A stretch of DNA of 64,000 nucleotides from Phytophthora sp. 'mugwort' (Eukaryota > Oomycota > Peronosporomycetes > Peronosporales > Peronosporaceae). This document shows positions 31,743 to 42,289 of this stretch, one piece after another (position 1 is the stretch's first letter; the number at the start of each line of letters is the position of its first letter). The stretch lies in NCBI GenBank assembly GCA_033558025.1, contig JAUCEF010000002.1, forward strand, positions 2,480,001 through 2,544,000. Direction: 5' to 3'. Position numbers and translations under genes: made by a program. Below the pieces are notes generated by a model that was not told the origin of the DNA, did no database searches, and saw only the letters and a list, made by a program, of their open reading frames with translations.

Positions 31743-33480
31743 TTGAGGGAGCAATTCAACTACTACCTGCCCCTGGTTGGCCGTGTGTGCCGCTCAGCTT
31801 GGTGTGCGTGCTACGGGGTATCTACTCCTACTGTGACGCGATACCGAAGTCGCATTTACGATGGGATATTTTCTGTAAAAGCGCACGGCAACCGCTTGAA
31901 CCAGAACGCAAGCGCTATCGACCTTCGGTGCCTTTTGTCTTGGTTTAGGAGTTCGCCACAACTGTGAGGGATGGCGTCCCGGTGCGAGTGAGGAAGCAGA
32001 CGACTGCAGACGGTGTGACGAAGCTGCATATTCGTCAGCAGACTACACCCTACTACCAGCCTTTTTTACGTCGGAACATCTCTAAAATGAGATGCACAAC
32101 TACGTTGAGGAGATCCGGCTGCGCGTGCGGGAGCCGAGGCCTAGTACATTCCGTCAGCTGCTATGCAAGCACTGTCCGACGATTCGCATACGGTCCCCAC
32201 GCAGCAATGTGTGCGACGTGTGCAGCATCTTCTACACACGCATGCGGAGTGGAGTTACTGCGGAGCTCACGGAAGAACTTGGTCGCCACACTGAGGCTGC
32301 TCGACGCATGAGGTAGGATACAAGACCCATTTTGATTTACTGACGACTTTCGAGAAGAGTACAAGCGCGATCTAGCGTCCTGTAGTGAAGAGCACGCCGT
32401 CATCATCATGGACTACAGCCAGAATCTCACGTTACCCAGTGTCAGCAGCACGCCGTCGCAATGGTATTTCTTGTCCTTACGCAGTGTGAACATGTTTGGC
32501 ATTTATTACGCGAACAAGTCCATGCAGTACAACTATCTGTACGACGAGACTGTCGCTGGGAAAGGACCGGACGAAGTGAATTCGTTGCTACATAATTTCA
32601 TCCGTCGCATTATCCTGGCTGGTGGATATCGAAGGCTCACTATCTATGCCGACAATTGCGGCGGCCAGAACGAAAATAATTTCGTGGTTAAGATGCTGCT
32701 GGCGCTGGCTCACATGGAGGACCTAGATTCTGTGGATCTAAAGTTCTTTGTCAAAGACATCGCCAAAAATGCGGTGGATCGTGGCTTTGGACATGTGCGA
32801 AAGCACCTTGCCCGAGTAGATATCTGGACCATGGACCACGTGTTGGATGCCGTAAATGAGGCTTCGGCAACCTCTGCGTTGGTGCACATCCCAAATGAGA
32901 ATGAGATCTTTAAGCTGTGCCGCAACGTTGTTAAGGACGCCTACAAGGACCTCAAGGACCTCAGAAGTACCAGATATTTTCGATGCGAGCACAGAACCCA
33001 GGTGTAGTGACGTGCAAGAAGGGCCCCGATGCAAAGCCTATTCTGCAAGACCTACGACGCAAGTACGACGGAATTTTAATGGATGCCACTCGTGTCCAAG
33101 TGCTGTTAACGACGTGTCTGCAGTCCTTGCCAAACCCGCCTCCTAACTCGGAAAAGATCAAGCAAATGTACTTCAAAGTTCGTCCGTTCGTTCCAGCGGA
33201 GTTTTTCCAAGACCCACTGTACAGCACCCCCAACGCAGAAAACAAGCAAAACGCGAAAGCGATGAAGAAGGCTCGTGCATCACGGCGCAAAGAGTCATAG
33301 CAGAAGTTAAAGAAGATAGTTTGGCAGCAGCAAAATCTCAGCGAGCCAGCAATCAGATGGAGTCCGAAGCAACCGATATCCAGCAACCGAACCAAAGCGA
33401 AAGCGGCAGCACTGACCAAGAAAAAGCAATGGCAAAGCCAACCCAGCACTTGAAGAAACGACCGCGCAATGTTACATCGT
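31743..33480 (+). pseudogene. Oomycete transposase-like gene (DUF7869-type RNase H-like core)
   Basis: The amino part, in two frames (31743-32311), has VGRVCRSAWCACYGVSTPTVTRY, which looks like a helix-turn-helix, and a Cys pattern KHCPTIRIRSPRSNVCDVC (32172-32226). The core is an open frame of 199 residues (32408-33007): MDYSQNLTLPSVSSTPSQWYF, NYLYDETVAGKGPDEVNSL, LTIYADNCGGQNENNF, KDIAKNAVDRGFGHVRK. The DYSQN and ADNCGGQN blocks carry the two Asp residues of an RNase H-like fold. I know this family as repeated in oomycete genomes, apparently within transposons. The rest (33008-33480) is broken and ends in a Gln/Ser/Lys-rich tail. Frameshifts suggest a decayed copy. Confidence 0.55.
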
Positions 33481-34010
33481 GAGTAGTGCTTCAAAAGATT
33501 ATGGTTTCTTTTTCGTAAATCGAATTGATGTTTGTGTCTGACAAGCAAAAATCTAAAAAAATCAATATACACTTTTTTTTAATTCCGTCACTAAAATGGT
33601 CGCTTTGGGAGGTGAAAGAGGTTGAATTAGAGCCGTCAGAATGGTTGCAATCTATTCGCAGTGAAATTTTACACTAAATAGGTCAATAAAATAAAATCGT
33701 GTTTGATACGATTTTGTAGGAACAACGTTTTGGAGCTGACACTGCTCGAGAATGGCTGAATGAAAAAATTCGGCTAAGGTCTTATTGGAAGAGGAAGCGT
33801 TGCTCTTTTCAACAGTGTGCCCAAATCGCACTTCACAACAAATGGATAACTAGCATCTTTTTGTTTCACGCTGTCTCATATTTAATCTTCGTATACAGTA
33901 CCATATTTCGCATGTAGAGAGCTGTACCCAATATTCATTAGTACATTGCATCCTGTACCAACTCATATTCAAAAATAATTCAATTTAGCAGTGTAGAGTA
34001 AAATTTATAA
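33481..34010. other. AT-rich spacer, no gene seen
   Basis: AT-rich sequence with poly-T and poly-A runs between the transposase-like gene and the second Tigger relic. I see no coding frame with recognisable content. Confidence 0.5.
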
Positions 34011-35609
34011 TTACACTGCTGCTGCTTCAATACGATTAAAGTCTTGGTAACCGGTGACGGTCGACCCCACCTGAGAACGTTGTTGCAGCTCATCCACTAA
34101 GGACGCAGCGGCAAGAACGTCATCATGCTGCAAGCAAGACTTCTTGTAACCATTCGCGATCGTCTGAGCGCTTAGTCCTTCCCAGCTGCTGCATATCCAC
34201 CTGCACATTTTTGGACGACGAGGCGCCTCTAACTGAACTTGACACCTTCTTCTCGTGGCTTATGAAGCTGCAACTGCATGTCCTCAAGCCAGCACCCCCG
34301 CAGGCCAGACTTGAACTGGAAGTTCCGAGCTACATCCGCCGGTTGGCAAGCTGACGTGGCATTTGGAGGAACTTTCATCTAGACAACCTTTATTGACGCA
34401 GCATATGACTCAACCTCTGGAGTCCAACCCCCACTGAAGTCATCCCAGAGGAGCAGAATAGGCTCCTCCGGGAGCGATCGATTGACTAAATGAAACTGTA
34501 AAACCTTTGAGACAGCTTCCGATTCCACCAGCCTAGTTTTTAGTAATAACCGAAAAATAAAACTTGTTAGTTAATTTATTAGTACAATCACACATCCGAT
34601 TTACCGGTACATTTCCCGTTCGAGTAGATCTGAAGTCCCGTCTCGTCTTTAAGACGCTTGATTTCAGGCCACGTCCGAACGCTGAAGCCGCACCTTTTTT
34701 CGTCATTTTCTATGACAGTCTCCTTAATTTTAGATGGCTTCATTTTGAACACCACAAAGGGGGTGTACTCGATTCCTGTCGAGTCTCCCAGCAGCAGCAG
34801 AGTTGCTCGCTCCTTCGAAGCACTAGCGCACTTAACCCATACGGTTTTGGCTCTACGCACATTTACCGTTCGCCTCGTAGGCAGGTACTAAAAAAAGCAG
34901 CTAGTATGCACACATCAAAATCAAAAACATTTTAGGTAATAAGTGAGTAACGTAATAAAAATAATAATAATAAATTCCGAATCTGTCTGATCGGCATTAA
35001 AAAATGTGTGTGATGCAGAATTGTAGTGCCTTTTTTTCAACCTCGACTGCAAATTCTGCTTTCACCTTGTCAATATCAGCAGGGCTGACTTGGCCTTGCC
35101 GGGTCGGTCACGCATGCTCAGCCGGTGTCGACCCCTGAAGCCTTTAATCCACTTGTCGGACGCTTTAAAAGTAGTGACTCCAGCTTCCATAGCGATGCGT
35201 TGGGCTTCAATTGACAGCACCCGAGGTGATATGGGCACACTTCCCTTTCTCAAACTATTAACCCACTCTACAATTTCTAGCTTTATCCCCTTAGACAGAA
35301 TCGTTCCACATCCAACGGTACGAACCTTTAGATGGCTACCTTTGCGCCTTTAAGTGCAGCCTCGAGCTTATCCGAGTCTCTTCTCCAGCGCTGAATCATG
35401 GCACGCTTGGAGTTGTATAACTCAGGAGCAAGGTCGTGCCAGAAATGCGCAATTGTGTGCCGCATCTTGGGCAGAGGAGCCGTGTCCCAGAACGACAGAA
35501 ACTGTATTTTTTTTGCTACAGAAACGCTTTTTGTTATGTGCTTGGTGCGGTGGCGACCCTTGCTTCCAAGCCGTGGTCTGCCCACCGGACGCGGCTTGAC
35601 TCGCGCCAT
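34011..35609 (-). pseudogene. Tigger/pogo-like transposase relic 2
   Basis: Read right to left: a basic amino-terminal region (35609-35328: MARVKPRPVGRPRLGSKGRH) with a helix-turn-helix; a CENP-B-type DNA-binding segment (35253-35062: ASDKWIKGFRGRHRLSMRDR); a middle catalytic part (34860-34588: TLLLLGDSTGIEYTPFVVFK); then in broken frames PEEPILLLWDDFSGGW (about 34450), VPPNATSACQPADVA (about 34350) and GCWLEDMQLQLHKP. WDDFSGGW and PPNATSACQPADV are the Asp block and Tigger signature. It is a different subfamily from the relic at 18.4-20.0 kb. Confidence 0.6.
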
Positions 35610-35643
35610 GGTAAAAGCAGAATCCCATGGGCGTCAAAGTGAC

Positions 35644-35803
35644 TGGCATTGGAGAAATGCATCTCTTAACATGCGATTGTTTTAGGTAAGTATGACAAGC
35701 TATTTTGATTGGCCATTGGAGAGATGCATCTCTTAACATGCGATTTTTAATAGGTATGACAAGCTTTTTTGATTGGCCAATACAAGGGTGCATCTCATAT
35801 TAG
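35644..35803. repeat. Tandem repeat beside Tigger relic 2
   Basis: Two full units of about 65 nt and one partial (starts near 35644, 35711, 35774). Unit core: GGCCATTGGAGAGATGCATC, CTTAACATGCGATT, GGTATGACAAGC, TTTTGATT. It starts 35 nt outside the amino end of the transposase, so it is probably the subterminal repeat array of that transposon, where transposases often bind. Confidence 0.65.
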
Positions 35804-37320
35804 GCTGCAGCTCTCTACATGCGGAACGCGGTATTCGACATAAGTGGCTTACTCCTGCTTCTAGTCCTTCCCGCATACGCCTCCCCCATGTAATATTCGT
35901 GAAGCGCGATGGGCATACATCACGTATGCCCACCGCGCGTCACGCAAGTGTGAGATCCAGCAGAATCCGGTACACCAGATAGTGTGATTGCGCGCTTGCA
36001 ACGACACATCGCAAGGCTATCTTGCGCATGTACATACTGTATAATACTTGTCCGATCCGATACCCAATCTGCACACACAGTCGGCAAATGCAAAAAAAAG
36101 ACAAAAACCAATCTGCACGACTGCCGGCGTGACATGGGCGCTGGCCTGATAAGCCAACGTGCTAGCAACAACGAGCTGACGGACGGGGGCGGGAAAGTAA
36201 CGAACGAGCACGATCTAACTGGGCAGCCGCAGCGGCTGCTCGGGGCGAGCACGAGGAGTCGAGCTCGCAAGATCGCGTCTAGCGAGCGACTGTCAGCAGC
36301 CACGAACGACTGGTGGCACCTGAGAGAGAGCTCAGCTGACGAGCAATGGTTGGGCTCACTTGCAGATCTGCCCTCGAGGGAGCGGACGACAAATGGAGTG
36401 GCTGGTCCGCACAGACGAGCGGACCTGGGCCTTTGACGACACGAACAGGATTCCAGCAGTGTGGCGGCGTTGCTGACGATCCCCGAGCTGACGCTTTGAC
36501 CGACGGGTCGAGACGGAGGCTACCAACGAGCGCACAAGCTGCGGTCAAGGACGACTGCAAGATGCGGCGGCGGGGCAAGGACAAACAGGCAGACGGGCAG
36601 GGGGATTAGCTCCCGAGTCGGCTCAGTTACAGGGCGGTGCCAGAGTGCAGGCCGAGCTCCTGCGACTAAACGGCGTCGCTGAAAGCTTTGGAGGACTGGC
36701 GAAGCAAGGCCACGGCACGGAAGTAGTTGAGAACAGATTAAGCGTTGACTTACGAACGCAAAAACAGACAAATAAAGTAGGTTATGCAGCCAGACAAGCT
36801 CACACCGGTGCGAGAGACATCGATTGTCCCCGACGGCTAACCGGGCTTTGGACTGTTATCAGCACTGGACGACCAAACTCGGCGTTCAGAGTTAGCAGAC
36901 ACGTTAGCGGTGGTCATACAGGGGTGTTATTGAAAATTACGAAGCAAATCTACGAGTATGGCGGAAACCGGAGCCTCCACGACGAGCAATATGGTGTTAA
37001 GGCCGCGATCAGTACCAAGATCGCTGCCGCCGGCAGGAATATCCCTTTCACTGACGGGGACACCGATGGGAGCAGATCCGATCCAGATGACCACTCAGAT
37101 TGGAACGGCTCAACTGGCGTCTGGCAGGCCACCTCGACGAGTGCAGTGAATACAGGCTCAGGGCGGCAGAAGCGGCAAGAGCAGGCCCCACGACGATCCC
37201 AGCGTCACCAGCAACATCCGGTATCGCGACAACCACGACAACGTCAAGTAGCCCACGTGAAGGAGCCGAGCAAGGGCAGACACCCGAGAACGCGGCCACC
37301 CTGACAGTAATGATGACTCG
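35804..37320 (+). pseudogene. Gag-like or leader remnant of a retroelement
   Basis: GC-richer sequence with plus-strand frames at 35984-36436, 36346-36609, 36645-37304 and 36958-37149. None has a recognised fold. The frame at 36958 (MAETGASTTSNMVLRPRSV) and its continuation (SGRPPRRVQ, IRYRDNHDNVK, RARADTRERGHPDSNDD) look like a retroelement gag amino terminus. It runs straight into copia sequence at about 37330, so it may be the 5' part of another element fused there. Confidence 0.3.
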
Positions 37321-37329
37321 GCTACTCAC

Positions 37330-38472
37330 CACGATGGGACAGATTGGCGCACATCGACTTGGCCATCCTAATATCCGTGTATTTCAGGCAATGTCCAAAG
37401 ATCAAGTGCTCCACGGACTCGATACCCAAGCCGTAGTTCCCCCAGACAATTTCTTTTAATCTGCATGTACATACGCGAAGTTAGATCGCGCTGTATTTTC
37501 CTCTAATAGACGTGTTGAACGCCAATGCTCCCCTGCAGAAGGTACACACAGACATTTGTGGTCCGCTTCCCGTCTCTAGTCTTAGCGGCTGCCGCTACAT
37601 TGTTGTCTTCATTGACGACTACAGTCGCTTTATGTTTGCATACCCGATTAAGACTCGAAATCAAACTACTCCTGCTACGAGAGTTTCAGGATGAAAGCCT
37701 TGAACATCTTTCGGACTGATGTCCATACGGTTGAGTGTCCTGGAACACCGCCTGAGATGGACGTCCAAATACTACAGGCAGATAACGCAAAGAAGTACGA
37801 GAAACATGGACGTGTCACCTTTACCAAATATGGAACACACGCGCAGTTCACTAGTGCCTATACGCCACAACAAAAGGCATTGCAGAACGTCGCATGCGCA
37901 CAATCCTGGAACGCGTACGGGCTCTGCTACTTGATGCGAAGCTACCCAAACAACTTTGGGCGGAATGCGTCGCGCACGTTACCAATCTGCTCAATATGAT
38001 GCCTAGTGTGCACACGTCGAAACGAACACCGCATGAACTTTGGTACAACCGCACCCCAAGCGTACAATACATCAAAGTATTTGGTTCGACTGCGTATATT
38101 CATGTCAATGCCATCAATAGAGACAAACTGGATGCACGAGTTCGGCTATGCATATACTTAGGTATTCCTGACCACAAGAAAGGCTATCACCTCATGGACG
38201 TGAACTCCTACAATAATGTCTACAGTCGGGACGTTACATTTCACGAAACCGAATACCCCACCCTTCAAAACATCAACGTCACATCCGATCCATTATCATT
38301 ACCAACACATCTCTCACATGGCAGCATAGCAACTCCGTCTGCTACTGATGATCATTTCGCAGCTACACCTGCAACAGCAAGCATTCCACAAGTCGGACCA
38401 AATGCTGATCAATCCGTATCAACCGCCGTCACCAACAGATTCGACTCGTCAAACGAGACTTTCGCCACTTAG
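37330..38472 (+). pseudogene. Copia GAG-pre-integrase and integrase
   Basis: The HHCC region starts with AHRLGHPNIRVFQAMSKDQ (37350-37405). Core: KVHTDICGPLPVSS and YIVVFIDDYSRFMFAYPIK (37540-37650); then after a shift LQADNAKKYEKHGRVTF (37769-37820), where the usual SDNGGEY is changed; QFTSAYTPQQKA; then in another frame LLDAKLPKQLWAECVAHV (37930-37985), TPHELWYNRTPSVQYIKVFG and YHLMDVNSYNNVYSRDVTF. The order is typical of copia. Two or more shifts and the changed DNG motif make it inactive. Confidence 0.7.
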
Positions 38473-38775
38473 GGAGGCAATTTACGGCACTACCTATACG
38501 CTGTAATGGAGACGCTCCAAACCTCTCTGAACCTTCCTACTAAACGCCCCCTCTACGAGGACGGGGTCAAGCTCAGCGAGCTCACTTCAAAGGAAGACGT
38601 CCACGAATCAGAGGAGCGTGCATATCATTAGTGCTGAGTCTACTTGCCATACGAGTAGTACCCGAACCAAATACATACAAGGCAGCCATGGGCTCCTCGT
38701 ACGCCAGTCAATGGCGGGAAGCAGCCAAGTCTGAATACAATCTCTCATGGTAAACGAAACGTGGGCTCTTGTCCC

Positions 38776-38829
38776 TCTACCCCCCCCCCCCCAAAAAAAA
38801 AAAATTAAAAACAAAAAAAACAAAAAAAG
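38776..38829. repeat. C/A homopolymer tract inside copia
   Basis: CTCTACCCCCCCCCCCCC at 38776-38792 is followed by about 35 nt of nearly pure A. It sits between the integrase and reverse transcriptase parts, where copia coding should be continuous. Confidence 0.7.
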
Positions 38830-38911
38830 GCTGACGGGTTCTCCATAACCGATGGCTGTTTGTTGTCATTGGAACTAATGCAATACTTGCACCACTAGGT
38901 TTAATCGAAAT

Positions 38912-39150
38912 ATGTGGTCCTTTTGGAAGTACACTGGCACTGGTGAGATAGATCGTTTCAAAGCGCGTCTCGTCATCAAAGGTATCATACAGCAATATGG
39001 TATTGACTACAATGAGATATTCTCTCCGGTCATCCGCATGGAAGTATTACGTCTCCTACTGACAATAGCCGCACGTCTTGACTTTGAAATCTACCACATG
39101 GACGTTAAAACAGCCTTCCTTAGCGGTTTTCTTAAGAAAGAAATCTACAT
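38912..39150 (+). pseudogene. Copia reverse transcriptase, 5' part only
   Basis: Reads KARLVIKGIIQQYGIDYNE, TFSPV-type segment IFSPVIRMEVLRLLLTIAA and MDVKTAFLSGFLKKEIYI, the Asp-containing first palm motif. The YVDD box is missing because sequence changes to the Polinton minor-capsid gene at about 39145-39150. Confidence 0.75.
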
Positions 39151-39579
39151 ATCCAGCCTGAATAATTCCCTTGCGCTTGTGTAAGCAAGAGCACGTTTGG
39201 CCCCCTTCATCACATCCTTATCGCTATCATAAACTCCAATACCCGTCATGGAGCGGATAGCAGCTCTCGCTGGGATAGCGCCTTGGGGAGCACCAAGTGC
39301 GGTTGCGAGAGCGGGAACAGCTACATCTGCTGCTTTGCTAAGAATGCCAGAGTCCTTAGCGAAGCGATACGCGGATCTGATACCGCTCCATATCTTAGAC
39401 CAAATACTGGCTCCATGCATACCCCCTCCGTTCATATGCTTGAAAGGATATGCAATCTCTTTATTCGTGATTGCCAAAAGCATCCCTTTACCAGTTTTGT
39501 GAGCTCGAAGAGCTTTAGCATACCATTCAGGATGAAAATGAAGCGTAGCACCAAAATCACTCAACTCATCTTTAGTCAA
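39145..39579 (-). CDS. pVI-like minor capsid protein of the Polinton
   Basis: An open frame of 144 residues. After about 45 residues comes HMNGGGMHGASIWSKIWSG: MNGG-G fits the (M/I/L)XGG-X site cut by adenain-type proteases, and the amphipathic SIWSKIWSGIRSAYRFAK after it resembles the membrane-active helix of adenovirus pVI. Then come VAVPALATALGAPQGA and a closing TGIGVYDSD. The protease that would cut it lies next door (39691-40068). The carboxy end sits at the junction with copia, so the last residues may be foreign. Confidence 0.55.
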   Translation of the reverse strand: MTKDELSDFGATLHFHPEWYAKALRAHKTGKGMLLAITNKEIAYPFKHMNGGGMHGASIWSKIWSGIRSAYRFAKDSGILSKAADVAVPALATALGAPQGAIPARAAIRSMTGIGVYDSDKDVMKGAKRALAYTSARELFRLDM

Positions 39580-39690
39580 TGAAAGAGTACCAGACTTGAA
39601 TGCCCCTTGAGCTTAGACTCAGGGGTGGATGCTGAAACTGCTAACTCTTTGACCATGACTATATTAATCAATCTAATTTAATTTTAAATG

Positions 39691-40068
39691 CTAAAGAATG
39701 GTTAGAGTCAGATCTTTGAATCTATTTAAGAGATGCATTTTATGCTTTTGTTTGCAATACAGGAAGAGCATGCACCATTCCACAATAATCTCCGTATACC
39801 CCTTGGTATTGTTTAGGTTGTATTTATTAATTCCGTACTTTGTCGGAGCTGCTTCTCCCATCGAGTCGAAAGATGCACCATCATGTACGGCTTGCCACTG
39901 TCCTACATCAAGGTTAGGAGGCCTCAATAACTCCAAGTACGTACCTTTTTGGGGGAGTGGATTCGTTATTTCACTCGATTCGAATATATTATCCAGGGGG
40001 ACTCCTAATCGATCCGCCAGTTCAATTAGATCATGATCGCTCGTGATTAGCTTAATGAGATAAGCCAT
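39691..40068 (-). CDS. Adenain-like cysteine protease of the Polinton
   Basis: From the ATG at 40068 the frame gives about 125 residues. Motifs fit the adenovirus-protease (C5) fold: LITSDHDLIELADRLGVPL at the start, a His in GQWQAVHDG, the FDSMGEAAP turn after it, and a Cys in VEWCMLFLYCKQ near the end. It is shorter than the usual about 200 residues, and the Gly normally after the catalytic Cys is Met, so activity is unsure. It would mature capsid proteins. It diverges from the major capsid gene by about 50 nt. Confidence 0.6.
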   Translation of the reverse strand: MAYLIKLITSDHDLIELADRLGVPLDNIFESSEITNPLPQKGTYLELLRPPNLDVGQWQAVHDGASFDSMGEAAPTKYGINKYNLNNTKGYTEIIVEWCMLFLYCKQKHKMHLLNRFKDLTLTIL

Positions 40069-40116
40069 AATATTTAATTTCGATGAAAGTATATTAGAGT
40101 CCAAATAGATTCAACG

Positions 40117-41812
40117 ATGAGTGAAACTCAACTATCCGACCAATATTTGTACCAGAGCTCGCTCAAGAGCGACCCGGAGATCAAGGCATCTTCCGGTAAG
40201 CGAGTGCCCTTCCTAATCTATCTCAATTAGGGATCGTATCAGAGTGGTGTCATTACTATTGATGCTACTGCCCAGCTGAATGGGAGTGAAGGATTCGCTT
40301 GTCTTCGCGATGCCTATATCGTGCTACCATACAAAAAAACGTCTCGATGAAGAACGGTAATACTGCCCAGACTCTACCAGCTAACCGCTTCTGTTCTACG
40401 CTTAAATGCGGTAACTGGAATGTAATCGATAGCATGTCGCTTGAAGTCAACGGGAAGACCGTTGTGAGTATGGCTGACTGCAAGCTGTTTTGGAACAATA
40501 TCCGAGTCAAACAAGCTACAGTCCTCAGTATGTTGAGAAGCATGGAGCTGAGTCGTTCCTTTATCCGGATGGCGCTCAGTCAGCTTTGTATAGTTCTGCT
40601 ACATCATCTACAACGGGAGATGGTTACACTAATATTACTGCCTTCTTATCTTCGTTTGCTACTATTGGCCCATCTGGTGGTGCCTCTACCGTTAATGATG
40701 GTCTTGTAAAGCGTCTGTTGTCGAACCCTCTTAACGCTAGATCTGATTTCTCTACGTCGTAGCCTTCACTTGGTGCGGCTGCAGCTTCTACTAGAATCTC
40801 AAATCAATTGGCGCGTGGTGACTTCGTAGCTGGTGCTGCTACTGCTAACACGATCATGGGAACGTGGAACTACATGCCCAAGATCAAGTTAACTGATCTA
40901 CATCCCATTTTCAAGGAGCTAGACCTCATGGCGAACCCTCAGATCCGCCTACGCTTCCGTGTCAACCAGGGTACTTCCATTTTGCTGTCGACGCATCGAA
41001 GGGTATTGCTCTAACCAGCACTACTCTCGAAAGTGGCAATACCTATCCTGTGATGGTTTCTGCTTCATCGACTGGTAATCCCATGGCTGGTGTCCTTGCT
41101 GCTTCTGCCGGGTTCAGTATTGCTTGGGTGCTGTCGTCAATACCCTTGAACCTTCAATTGATGATACTTATATGCCTTTCACCTCTTCTCGTCTTTATGT
41201 ACCGTTCGTCCATCTTGAGAACCCTCAGGCAATCATTTCCAAGCCTGTGAAGAAGGTCCGCTTTAATGATTGCTACGCACAATGGTTCTATCAGCGAGCT
41301 GGTGTAGGAAAGCAATCGACTCAACACAATGCTGCTTTCGATCTACAGTTATCAGCTTCTGTTAAGAATGCTAAATAGTCATTATCCTCCCTTTCGCCGA
41401 GCAGACTGGCAATTTCGCTTATGCTGCTGTACAGGAGTTTTAAAGTCCTTTTGATTCGGCTCCCTGTACGCTTCACCCTGGTTCGAGTATCCGCAATCAA
41501 TGTTCGCATTGGCTCCCACCAAACCTTCGACATCAGTCATGACTATGATTTTCACCACTTCACAAACGAGATTGCGAAAATCGCTTCAATTACGGTGATC
41601 TGACTCCTGAGCTCGTGAATGGTCTTCTTGATTACCAGGCATGGTCGCTGACTAACCGCGTTCATATTGCTGACGTTAGCCGCCTAACGGAGCGTGATGT
41701 TCCGCAGGCGATTCAGGTCCAGGGCACGAACGCTGGATGCCAGGGCACCAATATGTTGGTCCTTGCGGTAAGCGAGAAGGAGCTAAGCTATGATGTCTTC
41801 CAGGGGTTATAA
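40117..41812 (+). pseudogene. Polinton major capsid protein (double jelly-roll type), broken
   Basis: Starts MSETQLSDQYLYQSSLKSD; a TAG follows PFLIYLN at about 40228, then the frame continues GSYQSGVITIDATAQL. Frameshifts carry it through FCSTLKCGNWNVIDSMSLEV, FLYPDGAQSALYSSATS (40550), NQLARGDFVAGAATANTIM (40804), PSIDDTYMPFTSSRLYVPF (41150) and, at the end, LVNGLLDYQAWSLTNRVHI to FQGL (41610-41811). Total about 560 residues, the right size for this capsid family. I base the call on position beside protease and minor capsid, size and strand-rich sequence; no single signature motif is decisive. Confidence 0.6.
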
Positions 41813-41833
41813 CACCGCTTAGAAAAAAAAACT

Positions 41834-42143
41834 CAATAGCTTAGTTCAGTTCTTGAAAGAGTGTAGGACACTTCTCAATAACAAATTGACTCTTACGAAG
41901 CCAATCGATATAGCTCAACTCCATTCGACTAATCTGCTTGAGGGTCTTACCGCGAGATTTGCCCCAAGTCATCATATATGAGTTATCATCGTTAAAATAC
42001 TTGGAGTGGAGGAATGTCTTGATTTCCTCACTAATATTCAGATTAGGTTGGTTGAATCTCCATCGACAATAACCAGGATCAGAAGTTTATACTTCTTCGA
42101 TTTGGTGCCCTTGTATTTTCCAGAAGTTAGTTCGCTCGACATG
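41834..42143 (-). pseudogene. Small Polinton gene with GKSRGKTL motif, frameshifted
   Basis: Starts at 42143 (MSSELTSGKYKGTKSKKYK), reads about 34 residues to a TGA, and continues after a shift as NLNISEEIKTFLHSKYF, then MTWGKSRGKTLKQISR, ELSYIDWLRKSQFVIEKC to the stop near 41834. The GKxRGKTLxxI...YIDWL pattern occurs in small domains attached to exonucleases and in several large-DNA-virus proteins. Its role here is unknown. Confidence 0.45.
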
Positions 42144-42289
42144 TTATCAGTTGGGTGTATCTATATACATAGCCTCTTATTTTTTTTGAGAAAAAATAAT
42201 ATAATTATGAAACTCAGAGGAATCCTGTGAAATTCATAATATATCTCTGAAATTCATAAATTATCATGAAATTCAGATTTGTTAGCTTA

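Larger units (their letters stand above)
37330..39150 (+). mobile_element. Ty1/copia element, truncated
   Basis: GAG-pre-integrase, integrase and the start of reverse transcriptase in copia order. It has no LTR in the window and is cut at about 39150, where Polinton sequence starts. Stops, frameshifts and a C/A homopolymer tract break it. Confidence 0.7.

Noticed and set aside
35644..35803. CRISPR-like array
   Set aside because: Two and a half near-adjacent repeats with no unique spacers in a eukaryotic genome; an ordinary tandem repeat.
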